The notes below the pieces were generated by a model. That model saw only the letters and a list, made by a program, of their open reading frames with translations, searched no databases and was not told the DNA's origin. A program made the position numbers and the translations under genes. From Jejuia algarum (GTDB taxonomy: Bacteria > Bacteroidota > Bacteroidia > Flavobacteriales > Flavobacteriaceae): a stretch of 64,000 bases of DNA. Numbering within the stretch: the stretch's first letter is position 1; every line of letters starts with the position of its first letter. Shown here in pieces: positions 34,471-43,455 of this stretch. The stretch lies in the NCBI GenBank assembly GCA_947495775.1, contig CANMAQ010000005.1:62001-126000 (forward strand), read 5' to 3'.

Positions 34471-35689
34471 AACAGATAAATTGATCTTTTTGACATAAAT
34501 CCTAAGGATTTAAACGTCAAATTTTTTTGTTGTGTTGAAGTTTTCTTGAGAAAAGATTACCTACGTGTGTTACGCAGTGTAATGAACAAGAAATCTATAT
34601 TATGAGGAGGAAATGAATTACTTAGTCTAAAAGTATAGCGAATACTAACACCAAAGTATAATAATTTGTTAGGATGCGTGTTTTTTTCGATAAAGTGTAT
34701 AAAATGCTATGAGATGTGCCTATTATAAAACACATTTATAGTAAGGATTAAGATGTGTAGTTGTCATGCTATGAGTGCTTTAGATTGGTTTGTGCCGTGG
34801 CTACATCTTGTTATATCGTAAATCTATAAAAAAACATAGGTTTAAAGAAGGCCTGATATTAAAAAGACATGAGAGCTTAAGTGAAAGAAGTGGTACGACA
34901 ATGGTTGTGTTTTCATCCCAATGGGATATCATCTAAGGACAATTAAAACCGATTTGGTATTAACAATAGGATCATTTTTGATGGTATTTGAAGCCTAATT
35001 GAGAAGTATAGCAATACGACTATTTTGCAGTTACGACATCTCTTTTAATGGTGTTGAAATGTGCTTTTTTTAAAATGACAGAACATCTGTTTTGTAAAAT
35101 ATGTTAATCCTATAAAGGAGGTTTTAGGGGTTTAGTAAGTATCATTTTTAAGAGTTATTCATGGCTTAAAAAAGCGTCATAGCGGTCAAAATTCAGGTTT
35201 TAATCTTCATAATATCTAGTGTATATCAAGAAACGTGTCTAGAGCAATAGATGTCCTGTAAACGTACGGTAACAGTAGAGAACCCCAGTAATATCAGCGC
35301 TTTAGCGTATTCCTTTTTAGGGCTTATATTTCCGTTTCAGGAGGTTTTAATTGATATAGCTCTAGAATCAGGCTTTCTTTGTGGTCACATAACAACAAAA
35401 ACACACACACAATGAAATCTCTCAAAATTTACAACAGTGTCTACCAATCTACAAAGACTTCGATAGGATTTAAAAGGACAACACACCGATAAGGCAAGAA
35501 CACATAATGCCATATGCGATTTAAATAAGACATAGTTGCTAAAATGAATTTTGGAGGAAATGAAAAACACCTCTATGTCTTTTAAGTTGAAAGTTGGCAA
35601 ACGTGTATTGCAGTTTAAAATAATTTCACAACAAGCCCTTCTGTACATTCATTTTTGGAATGCGCAGAGGCATTAAATAAAACAACATA
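34471..35689. other. 1.2-kb divergent intergenic region at the centre of the NRPS cluster
   Basis: Both arms of the cluster are transcribed away from this stretch, so both promoters should be here. I find no ORF with family resemblance and no perfect TAnnTTTG box on either strand. A small palindrome ATCCCA-A-TGGGAT lies at 34915-34927, and a CA-rich patch at about 35392-35412. Its length is unusual for this gene-dense window; it may hold regulatory sites or a decayed gene. Confidence 0.5.
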
Positions 35690-36841
35690 TTGGAGTTTTC
35701 GATAAGTACTAAGCAACAAGAGCTAAAAGCTGCATTTACCGCATTTGCACAGGAAGCGCTAAACAGTTCTGTTTTAGAAAAAGATAAAAACAGTATATTT
35801 TCTAAAGCAGAATGGTTGAAATGCGCGGCATTTGGAGTACAAGGGCTTACCATACCTAAAGCTTATGGAGGCAGTTCAGAATCTATAGATTTACTTACAG
35901 CTGTCATGGCTATGGAAAGTTTAGGTTATGGGTGTCGCGACAATGGGTTACTATTAGCCCTTGGAGTACAAATGTGGACGGTACACATCCCGATCGTTAC
36001 ATTTGGTACAGTAGCCCAAAAAGAAAAATTTTTACCTAAAATGGCATCGGGAGCATTGATTGCCTGTCATGCTTTAAGCGAGCCTGAGGCAGGATCGGAT
36101 GTATTTAGCATGAAAACCACTGCTACAAAAGTAGAAGGTGGGTATCTTTTAAATGGTTCTAAATGTTTTATCACCTTAGGCCCTATTGCAGATGTTGCAT
36201 TAGTATTCGCATCTACCAATCCCAAGGTGAAAAAATGGGGGATCAGTGCGTTTTTAGTCGCGCTTGATAGTCCTGGTGTATCTCGTAGTACCAATAAAGA
36301 AAAAATGGGCTTGCGTTCTGTTCCTATTGGAGATTTACACTTTAAAGATTGTTTTGTGCCAGAGGCACAGCTTTTAGGAAAAGAAGGTGCTGGCTGGAGC
36401 ATTACCAACCATTCTTTAGAACATGACCGTTGTAGCATTTTAGCGACGCAACTAGGGGCTATGGCACGTCAATTAGATAGTTCTATTACGTATGTGAAAA
36501 CACGTAAGCAATACGGGAAGCCTATTGGTGAATTTCAATCGGTTTCTAATAGAATAGCTGATATGAAATTGCGCATAGAAACCTCTCGCTTATTGCTGTA
36601 CCAAACGGCTTGGTTAAAAGGGCAAGATAAACCCGCTATGTTAGAAGCGGCGCTTTTAAAATTACAACTCACAGAAAGTTACATCAGTTCTAGTTTAGAT
36701 CATGTACGCAACCATGGTGGTATGGGGTATTTGGTTGAAAACGAGGTAGAGCGAGACCTTAGGGATGCTGTAGGTAGTGCGATTTACGCAGGCACATCAG
36801 ACATACAACGAAATATCATTTCAAAATTATTAGGACTCTAA
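35690..36841 (+). CDS. Acyl-CoA dehydrogenase family enzyme, candidate prolyl-carrier-protein dehydrogenase
   Basis: A 383-residue flavoprotein with standard ACAD layout: helical N-domain, beta-domain with CHALSEPEAGSDVFSMKTTA and NGSKCFITLGPIADVALVFA, and C-domain with TRKQYGKPIGEFQ and NHGGMGYLVENEVERDLRDA. The medium-chain catalytic Glu position is Ala here (I-Y-A-G-T-S-D-I-Q-R), as in isovaleryl-CoA and prolyl-S-carrier dehydrogenases, which place the base in an earlier helix; that helix reads S-L-E-H-D-R (Glu244, Asp246). Next to a prolyl-AMP-ligase-like gene and a free carrier protein, it probably oxidises carrier-bound proline to pyrrole-2-carboxyl (PltE/RedW-type reaction). The start is TTG; the ligase starts 5 bp after its stop. 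Confidence 0.85.
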   Translation: MEFSISTKQQELKAAFTAFAQEALNSSVLEKDKNSIFSKAEWLKCAAFGVQGLTIPKAYGGSSESIDLLTAVMAMESLGYGCRDNGLLLALGVQMWTVHIPIVTFGTVAQKEKFLPKMASGALIACHALSEPEAGSDVFSMKTTATKVEGGYLLNGSKCFITLGPIADVALVFASTNPKVKKWGISAFLVALDSPGVSRSTNKEKMGLRSVPIGDLHFKDCFVPEAQLLGKEGAGWSITNHSLEHDRCSILATQLGAMARQLDSSITYVKTRKQYGKPIGEFQSVSNRIADMKLRIETSRLLLYQTAWLKGQDKPAMLEAALLKLQLTESYISSSLDHVRNHGGMGYLVENEVERDLRDAVGSAIYAGTSDIQRNIISKLLGL

Positions 36842-36846
36842 AACTT

Positions 36847-38406
36847 ATGGAAGCACCACTGTACAATTTAGCGCAAATTATAGGGCATGCCGCCAAGAAA
36901 TACCCTCATAAAACAGCATTTAAATGTTGGGAGGCGACTGTAACATTTTCAGAATTAGAAGAAAAGACGAATCAACTTGCCGCTTGTCTTATAGGGCAAG
37001 GGGTACGTAAAGGCGATCGTGTGGGCATTTTAATGCACAGATGTTTAGATACAGCAATAGCCATTTATGGTATTTTGAAAGCAGGAGCTGTTTATGTGCC
37101 TATAGATCCTTTTTTACCCAATGCACGTATGGCTTTTGTGGTGAAAGATTGTGGTATTAAGCATGTGGTGACAACCGAACAACACACAAAAAAAATTAAA
37201 ACGTTGGTAACACAGCACCTAGATTTGGAAACCGTAATTGGTAGTGGTGCCGTAGAAGGGCTTAAAACCCTAACTTGGGATGCTGTTTTTAGCACAACAC
37301 CGTATGTTGCTACTCCTGTTGCTATAGTAGCAGACGATTTGGCTTATATTCTGTACACTTCTGGTAGTACAGGTACGCCTAAAGGCATCATGCACACCCA
37401 TGCAAGTGGTTTGGCTTTTGCGGCTTTGGTCGCTAAAGGTTACCAGTTGCAACCAGAGGATATTATAGCAAATTCAGCACCCATACATTTTGACGTATCG
37501 TTACTAGGTTATTGTGCCGCGCCTTTAGCGGCAGCAACAACTATTATCATTCCAGATGCACATTTAAAATTTCCTTTAAGCTTGTCTGAATTGGTAGCAA
37601 AAGAACAGGTGAGCATTTGGTATTCTGTACCATTACTGCTTATAGAATTGCTACATAAAGGCGGTATTCAATACAAGGATTTTTCAAGCTTACGATGGGT
37701 ATTGTTTGCAGGGGAGGTGTTTGCAACCAAACAGCTTAGAGCTTTAATGCAAGTATGGCCACAAGCTGTGTTTAGTAATATCTATGGCCCTACAGAATTG
37801 AACCAATGTACCTATTATAACCTTACAACGCCTCCAGAAACAGATGCGCCTATTCCTATTGGAACGACTTGGGGGAATACTGAATTTAAAATATTAGATG
37901 CCAACGATAAGGCTGTCGCTAAAGGCGAAGAAGGGCTTTTAGTGGTACGCTCTGCAACACTAATGAAGGGCTATTGGAATAATAAAGCGTTGACGGAAGC
38001 TGCCTTGTATAAAGAAACAATTGTGCCCGGTTACGAGCAGGTGTATTACAGAACAGGCGATGTTGTGAGGCTTAATGCGGCTAACGAACTTTTGTTTTTA
38101 GGTCGGCAAGATCGGCAAATCAAGCTCAGAGGCTTTAGAATAGAAATAGATGCCATAGAAACGGTACTGTTGGCTCATGATGCCGTTTTAGAGGCCGCAG
38201 TAGTTCTTATAGAAACCGATACGGACGTCTCTAGATTAGAGGCTGCTGTGATTTTAGATACAGATTGTAATGTAAAGGTTTTAGACGCCCATTGCAGGGC
38301 GCATTTACCAAGTTATGCAGTGCCTAACAGCATTACAATACAGTCTTCTTTTCCTAGAACTAGTTCTGGAAAGATAGACAGAAAGCAAATTGAAACATTA
38401 TTATAA
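36847..38406 (+). CDS. Free-standing amino acid adenylation enzyme, prolyl-AMP ligase type
   Basis: A 519-residue ANL-superfamily ligase with A3 YTSGSTGTPKGI, A5 NIYGPTELNQCTYYNL, A7 YYRTGDVVRL, A8 LRGFRIEID and A10 Lys in SSGKIDRK. The core QVSIWYSVPLLLIEL and SLRWVLFAGEVFATKQLR closely follows PltF/RedM-type L-prolyl-AMP ligases (I-S-V-W-Y-S-V-P, L-F-A-G-E-V-F). Hand-aligned specificity residues are D-V-L-Y-L-A-I-Q-C-K, about seven of ten shared with the PltF proline code. It would load proline onto the small carrier protein encoded next. It has no fused carrier domain. Confidence 0.87.
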   Translation: MEAPLYNLAQIIGHAAKKYPHKTAFKCWEATVTFSELEEKTNQLAACLIGQGVRKGDRVGILMHRCLDTAIAIYGILKAGAVYVPIDPFLPNARMAFVVKDCGIKHVVTTEQHTKKIKTLVTQHLDLETVIGSGAVEGLKTLTWDAVFSTTPYVATPVAIVADDLAYILYTSGSTGTPKGIMHTHASGLAFAALVAKGYQLQPEDIIANSAPIHFDVSLLGYCAAPLAAATTIIIPDAHLKFPLSLSELVAKEQVSIWYSVPLLLIELLHKGGIQYKDFSSLRWVLFAGEVFATKQLRALMQVWPQAVFSNIYGPTELNQCTYYNLTTPPETDAPIPIGTTWGNTEFKILDANDKAVAKGEEGLLVVRSATLMKGYWNNKALTEAALYKETIVPGYEQVYYRTGDVVRLNAANELLFLGRQDRQIKLRGFRIEIDAIETVLLAHDAVLEAAVVLIETDTDVSRLEAAVILDTDCNVKVLDAHCRAHLPSYAVPNSITIQSSFPRTSSGKIDRKQIETLL

Positions 38407-38481
38407 ACGGTACGCTATAGGGTATAGTGCTTTTAAAGCGCTAACGTTAGAGTATAACCACTAAAAAAACATATTGAAAAG

Positions 38482-38718
38482 ATGAAAAATGAAATTTTAT
38501 ATTATTTACAAACAGAAGTTTCAGAAGGTTTAGAAGAAGACCAAATAGAAGCACAGGACGATTTGTTGGGGAGTGGCCTCGTAGATTCTCTGGGCATGAT
38601 GCGCCTCATTCAGTTTATAGAAACGAAGGCAAATTTAAGCATTCCGCCAGAAGACATGACCATAGATAATTTTATGACAGTAGCACACATTTGTACTTAT
38701 TTAGAATCTAAATACTAG
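38482..38718 (+). CDS. Free-standing peptidyl/acyl carrier protein
   Basis: A 78-residue four-helix carrier protein. The phosphopantetheine site is L-L-G-S-G-L-V-D-S-L-G with Ser36. Length and position after the ligase fit the PltL/RedO role: a dedicated carrier holding proline while the dehydrogenase aromatises it. The ATG at 38482 lies 75 bp after the ligase stop, and the NRPS gene starts 13 bp after its own stop, so the starter set and the NRPS form one transcription unit. Confidence 0.9.
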   Translation: MKNEILYYLQTEVSEGLEEDQIEAQDDLLGSGLVDSLGMMRLIQFIETKANLSIPPEDMTIDNFMTVAHICTYLESKY

Positions 38719-38731
38719 CTATTTAAATACC

Positions 38732-41700
38732 ATGAACACAACAACACTCTCAAAAAGCCAGCTCTCCATTTGGATGGGCCAGCAATTAAGTCCTAACGTG
38801 CCCTTATACAATATGGCACATGCTTTTAGCATTAAAGGTGCTATTGATGTGGATTGCTTTAACACCGCTTTTCAAGCCCTTTTAAATGAGGCAGATGTCT
38901 TGCGAACCGTATATGGTGCAGTAGATGGTGTGCCTTATCAAAACATACGTGCCCCTTTTGCATATACCATGGAATATATTGCGGTAGAAACTATGCCGCC
39001 TTTAGAACTACAGGACTGGCTTAGTGCACGTAGTAAAATTAATTTTAATTTAGAAGAAGGTGTATTCGACAGTGCTTTGTTAAAGTTAGGAGAAGCCGAT
39101 TTTATTTGGTTTTTTAATGTCCATCATATTGCCACAGACGCCACAACTTCTACATTACTTTTAGAGCGTATGAGCCGTTTGTATACTGCGTTGAAAACGG
39201 ATACTTTAGAGACCATAGCAGCCTTGCCTCAATTTGCAGATTATCTCAAACAAGAACAGACGTTTCGCAGTTCAGAAGCTGTAAAGCCCATTCAAACCTA
39301 CTGGAAGGACAAAGTTAAGGCGATTGAACGTCCTAAATTGTATGGTCGTGTGAGTAAAAATGAAAGTACAGCAGCTAAACGTTTGTACTTAGATTTGGGG
39401 GCAGAACGTTCCCAACAGCTTAGAACTATAGCCCAGCAAGCGGATATACGATGCTGGACAGAAGACCTTACCTTATTCAACATATTTGCGACACTACTTT
39501 TTACATACATATATAGAGTAAGTGGGCAAAACACATTAGCGATAGGCACGCCTTCTCATAATAGACCAACAAAAGCTTTAAAAGCTACACCGGGCTTATT
39601 TGTAGAGTTTTTTCCTTTAGTAGCCGATTTGAATGCAGAAGCATCGTTTTTAGATGTTTACCAAGCCGTAAAAGTAGAAACCAATACTTATTTACGCCAT
39701 GCACAAGCAGGAGCGTCTTCAGCAGATTTAAGTAAAAGTTACAATGTTATTTTAAATTATATCACTGCAAAGTTTTCTGGTTTTGATGGGGTAAAGGTCG
39801 CTTCAGAATGGCTGCACCCAGAACATGTAGATCTTGGACATGCGCTAAGATGCCATGTGTACGACATGGACGATTCTGGAGAGATAGCATTACTGTTAGA
39901 TCTTAATGCAGAGGTGTTTCCTGAACAGCAATATGAGGCGGTTACCTCTCATATGTTACAGACTATTGATGCATTTATTTTAGACCGAACACAGTCTATA
40001 GGGCAGTTTTCTATGGTATCAGATGTTGAAACAGCAGCCATGTCACCTTTACAGGTCACAGAAGGAATATCTAAAAAAGGCACTGTTTTAGACGCTTTTG
40101 AAGCACAGGTGCAACAAACACCCAATGCTATTGCGTTGCAGTATAACACAGAAACCCTAACCTACAGGGGCTTAAATAGAAAAGCGAACCAATTGGCGTA
40201 TTACCTTGTACAGCAAGGTGCTAAACCTGGTGCTTCTGTAGCGATACACAGTTATAGAAATTCGAATTATATCGTAAGCGTTTTAGCAGTTTTAAAAATT
40301 GGAGGCACCTTTATTCCTATAGCTTCCAATCAGCCTAAAGACCGTATAGCGTTTATTTTAGAAGACTCAAAAAGTGCATTTGCCATTGTAGAAGACCGTT
40401 TGCTTGAAGGCTTTCCTACACATTTGGCTTCTGTTGTAAATGTACAAGCACTAAAGGCAACTTTAGCAAGCCAACCAGAAACGATGTTTCATACCAATGT
40501 TAAGCCGTCAGATTTGGCTTATGTATTATACACTTCGGGGTCGACGGGGCAACCCAAAGGCGTGTTAATTTCTAATAAAGCCCTGTCTAATTACATATTT
40601 TGGGCGCAAACCCATTACGGGTTTGGGAAAACGTCCAGTTTTGCATTGTGTACTGCGATTGGTTTCGATTTAACTATTACCTCTACATTTGTACCTTTAG
40701 TTAGCGGTGGTAGAATGCTTATTTATGAAGAAGATGCCTCTGGATGGGATGCCGCGTTATTAGATGCTGTAAAGGATAATAAAGCAGATACTATAAAGGT
40801 AACACCATCGCATTTAACGCTTTTAAAAGACCATCAGTTTCAAGATTCCAGTATAAGAACAATTATTGTAGGTGGTGAAGATTTTAAAGCTAGTTTAGGA
40901 CAGGGGATCAAAGCGACATTGGGTACAGCTGTTACCATTTATAATGAGTATGGGCCTACAGAAGCCACAGTAGGCTGTATTGTAAGTACGTTTCAACCCG
41001 AAATTCATACCCAAGGTTCTATTCCTATTGGGCTACCAGTGCCACATATGCAGGCTTATGTTTTAGATGCTTACCAGAATAGAGTGCCTCAAGGTGTTGT
41101 AGGTGAATTGTACATTAGCGGTTCTAGTTTGGCAGAAGGGTATTTAAATCTCGAAACGGCTACTGCTGCTAAATTTTTAAACAATCCCTTTGTTACAGGG
41201 TCTAAAATGTACAAAACAGGCGATCTTGTACGACAAAATAGCGCTGGCGTATTTGAGTATTTAGGACGAACAGATGAGCAGGTTAAATTAAGAGGCTATC
41301 GTATTGAGTTGCCAGAAATAGAAGCCAATATGTCGGCATTGGATGGTATAGCCCATTGCGCGGTTGTATTAACGACGCCAGAAAAGACAGAAACCATTCC
41401 TACAGAAGCCTTTAATTGTGTAACCTGTGGTTTGCCTTCTAATTACCCGCAAACCGATTTTGATGCCAAAGGGGTTTGTAATCTTTGTAATGCGTTTGAG
41501 GGGTATAAAGATAAAGCTCAGAATTATTTTAAAACCGAGGAAGAACTGCATACCATTTTAACCGCAAAAAAGGGTGAAAGCCCAGAATACGATTGTTTAA
41601 CCCTTTTAAGTGGAGGTAAGGACAGCACCTATATTCTAGCACAATTGGTAAATATGGGCTTAAAGGTTTTGGCATTTACTTTAGATAATGGGTACATCTC

Positions 41701-42865
41701 AGAACAAGCTAAAGGGAATATAGAACGTATCGTCAGGCAGCTAAATGTAGATCATATTTATGGCGAAACAAACCACATGAACGAAATTTTCGTAGATAGC
41801 TTACACCGTCATAAAAATGTGTGTAATGGGTGTTTTAAAACCATTTACACCTTAAGTACAAAAATAGCTATGGAACGTCACATCCCATTTATCGTAACAG
41901 GTTTATCTAGAGGTCAGTTTTTTGAAACTCGCCTTACCGAAGAACTCTTTTGGGACGAAGATTTAGATGTGACCAAAATAGACGATACTATTCTTGAAGT
42001 TAGAAAATTATACCACAGAGAAGACGATGCTGTAAAACTCTTATTGGATGTATCTATGTTTGAAGATGATGCTGTTTTTGAAAGCGTAAAATTTATCGAT
42101 TTTTACAGGTATTCAGATGTGAGCTTAGAGGCCATGTTAAAGTACCTAGAAGACACTATAGGTTGGGTACGACCTACAGATACGGGACGCTCTACCAATT
42201 GTTTAATCAATCAAGTGGGGATTTCTGTACATAAAAAAGAACGCGGGTATAGTAACTATTCTTTTCCATACAGTTGGGATGTACGTTTAGGGCACAAAAC
42301 AAGAGATGAGAGTTTAGAAGAAATTAATGAATATATAGATGAGGTAGAAGTGCAGCGCATTATGGCAGAGATAGGGTACGAAGCACCTCTTAGTAGACCA
42401 GATGAACCCCAATTGGTTGCTTATTATACCGGAGAAAAAGACTTAAATACAGCGGTACTTAAGGCGCAATTGGCAAAGCGATTGCCAGCGTACATGTTGC
42501 CAGCAACATTCAAGTATTTAGAGGTCTTGCCGCTTACAAAAAATGGTAAAACGGATAAAAATGCCTTAAGCCGTCTAACTTTAGAGCAAATAGAGGCAGA
42601 GGTGTCTTATGTGGCACCGCGAAATGATATTGAAACTTTGATAGCGGCCGTTTGGAAAGCCGTATTACGTATAGAGAAAATTGGAGTTCATGATAATTTT
42701 ATTGCTTTAGGAGGTCATTCATTAGCCGCTATTAGAGTAACTTCTAGACTAAATGAAGCTTTAGAGTTAGAAATGCCTTTGCATTTGGTATTTAATTTGC
42801 CAACAATAGCCGAATATGCAAAACGTATTGAAGACACCATTACAGCATTATTACATGAAGCCTAA
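38732..42865 (+). CDS. NRPS C-A-T whose adenylation domain is interrupted by a PP-loop (WbpG-like) domain
   Basis: 1377 residues. Condensation domain about 1-430 (H-H-I-A-T-D-A at 131-137; the last Gly of the motif is Ala). Adenylation domain about 450-1290 with YTSGSTGQPKG (600-610), EYGPTEATVG, RGYRIELPEIE (854-864) and catalytic N-G-K-T-D-K (Lys1273). Between A8 and A10, about residues 890-1220, sits an extra domain: Cys pairs C-V-T-C (896-899) and C-N-L-C (916-919), a PP-loop S-G-G-K-D-S-T (960-966), TLDNGYISEQAKGNIER, and C-N-G-C (1031-1034). This resembles N-acetyl sugar amidotransferases. Specificity residues read D-L-T-K-I-G-E-V-G-K, an asparagine code. A carrier domain with G-G-H-S-L (Ser1330) ends the protein; there is no TE. 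It presumably takes the pyrrolyl starter from the free carrier. Confidence 0.92.
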   Translation: MNTTTLSKSQLSIWMGQQLSPNVPLYNMAHAFSIKGAIDVDCFNTAFQALLNEADVLRTVYGAVDGVPYQNIRAPFAYTMEYIAVETMPPLELQDWLSARSKINFNLEEGVFDSALLKLGEADFIWFFNVHHIATDATTSTLLLERMSRLYTALKTDTLETIAALPQFADYLKQEQTFRSSEAVKPIQTYWKDKVKAIERPKLYGRVSKNESTAAKRLYLDLGAERSQQLRTIAQQADIRCWTEDLTLFNIFATLLFTYIYRVSGQNTLAIGTPSHNRPTKALKATPGLFVEFFPLVADLNAEASFLDVYQAVKVETNTYLRHAQAGASSADLSKSYNVILNYITAKFSGFDGVKVASEWLHPEHVDLGHALRCHVYDMDDSGEIALLLDLNAEVFPEQQYEAVTSHMLQTIDAFILDRTQSIGQFSMVSDVETAAMSPLQVTEGISKKGTVLDAFEAQVQQTPNAIALQYNTETLTYRGLNRKANQLAYYLVQQGAKPGASVAIHSYRNSNYIVSVLAVLKIGGTFIPIASNQPKDRIAFILEDSKSAFAIVEDRLLEGFPTHLASVVNVQALKATLASQPETMFHTNVKPSDLAYVLYTSGSTGQPKGVLISNKALSNYIFWAQTHYGFGKTSSFALCTAIGFDLTITSTFVPLVSGGRMLIYEEDASGWDAALLDAVKDNKADTIKVTPSHLTLLKDHQFQDSSIRTIIVGGEDFKASLGQGIKATLGTAVTIYNEYGPTEATVGCIVSTFQPEIHTQGSIPIGLPVPHMQAYVLDAYQNRVPQGVVGELYISGSSLAEGYLNLETATAAKFLNNPFVTGSKMYKTGDLVRQNSAGVFEYLGRTDEQVKLRGYRIELPEIEANMSALDGIAHCAVVLTTPEKTETIPTEAFNCVTCGLPSNYPQTDFDAKGVCNLCNAFEGYKDKAQNYFKTEEELHTILTAKKGESPEYDCLTLLSGGKDSTYILAQLVNMGLKVLAFTLDNGYISEQAKGNIERIVRQLNVDHIYGETNHMNEIFVDSLHRHKNVCNGCFKTIYTLSTKIAMERHIPFIVTGLSRGQFFETRLTEELFWDEDLDVTKIDDTILEVRKLYHREDDAVKLLLDVSMFEDDAVFESVKFIDFYRYSDVSLEAMLKYLEDTIGWVRPTDTGRSTNCLINQVGISVHKKERGYSNYSFPYSWDVRLGHKTRDESLEEINEYIDEVEVQRIMAEIGYEAPLSRPDEPQLVAYYTGEKDLNTAVLKAQLAKRLPAYMLPATFKYLEVLPLTKNGKTDKNALSRLTLEQIEAEVSYVAPRNDIETLIAAVWKAVLRIEKIGVHDNFIALGGHSLAAIRVTSRLNEALELEMPLHLVFNLPTIAEYAKRIEDTITALLHEA

Positions 42866-43328
42866 TTGTTTAAAAGGCTTTAAGCCATTTGTGTTTAAAA
42901 TAATGCTACTCATTATGGGAATGTGTTATGTACTGCATCCAATTCACGAAGAGTTAAAGGAGGTGTTGCATAGTTGGTCTCATCAATTAGAGTTTACCGT
43001 TGCTGTACAGGAAGAAACGCATGCTCAAATGGGGCTTGGTCAATATTCAGCAGCGCATTTGTTGAGGCATAAAACGCATGAACATAGTATTTTAGATGTT
43101 TTTGAAGCGCTTTTAAAAGGAGAGGAATCATCTAATACCGATGATGAGGTGCCTGTTACGAAAGATGTTAAACTTGATAAACATATACGACGAACATTGC
43201 AAAATCAGAATCAAGACAATACATTTGTGGCGCAGCTACTACAAAAGGCATTTCTAGACAAGCAGCAAGCGGTACATAAGGGCTATGTAAATCTTATTTT
43301 ACAGCCACCAAATCCGTTAGGGTACTAA
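42855..43328 (+). CDS. Small His-rich membrane-anchored protein
   Basis: 157 residues from ATG 42855, which overlaps the NRPS stop by 11 bp; an upstream in-frame start lies deeper inside the NRPS gene and is less likely. One hydrophobic segment (about residues 12-28) is followed by a soluble part rich in His (HPIHEELKEVLHSWSHQLEF, AAHLLRHKTHEHSILD), predicted outside the inner membrane. A Gln/Asp/Lys-rich stretch and a P-P-N-P-L-G-Y end follow. I do not recognise a family. The spacing of His could bind metal, fitting the following TonB receptor and the HupE gene of the other arm. Tight coupling to the NRPS suggests a shared role. Confidence 0.7.
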   Translation: MKPNCLKGFKPFVFKIMLLIMGMCYVLHPIHEELKEVLHSWSHQLEFTVAVQEETHAQMGLGQYSAAHLLRHKTHEHSILDVFEALLKGEESSNTDDEVPVTKDVKLDKHIRRTLQNQNQDNTFVAQLLQKAFLDKQQAVHKGYVNLILQPPNPLGY

Positions 43329-43455
43329 TGCCATGCCTTAGGTGTAAGCGCATTTTAAGTTATTTTAAAAATTAATAAGTCATAATCTCAAGAAAAACAA
43401 CTTAGGACAGGACAGCCCATGCCGTTACTGAGCCTAAGTCATAAAAAAATAAATC

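Noticed and set aside
35385..35853. Minus-strand open frames of 75-87 codons in the NRPS intergenic region
   Set aside because: No family resemblance; one overlaps the start of the acyl-CoA dehydrogenase in antisense. I prefer to treat the region as non-coding.
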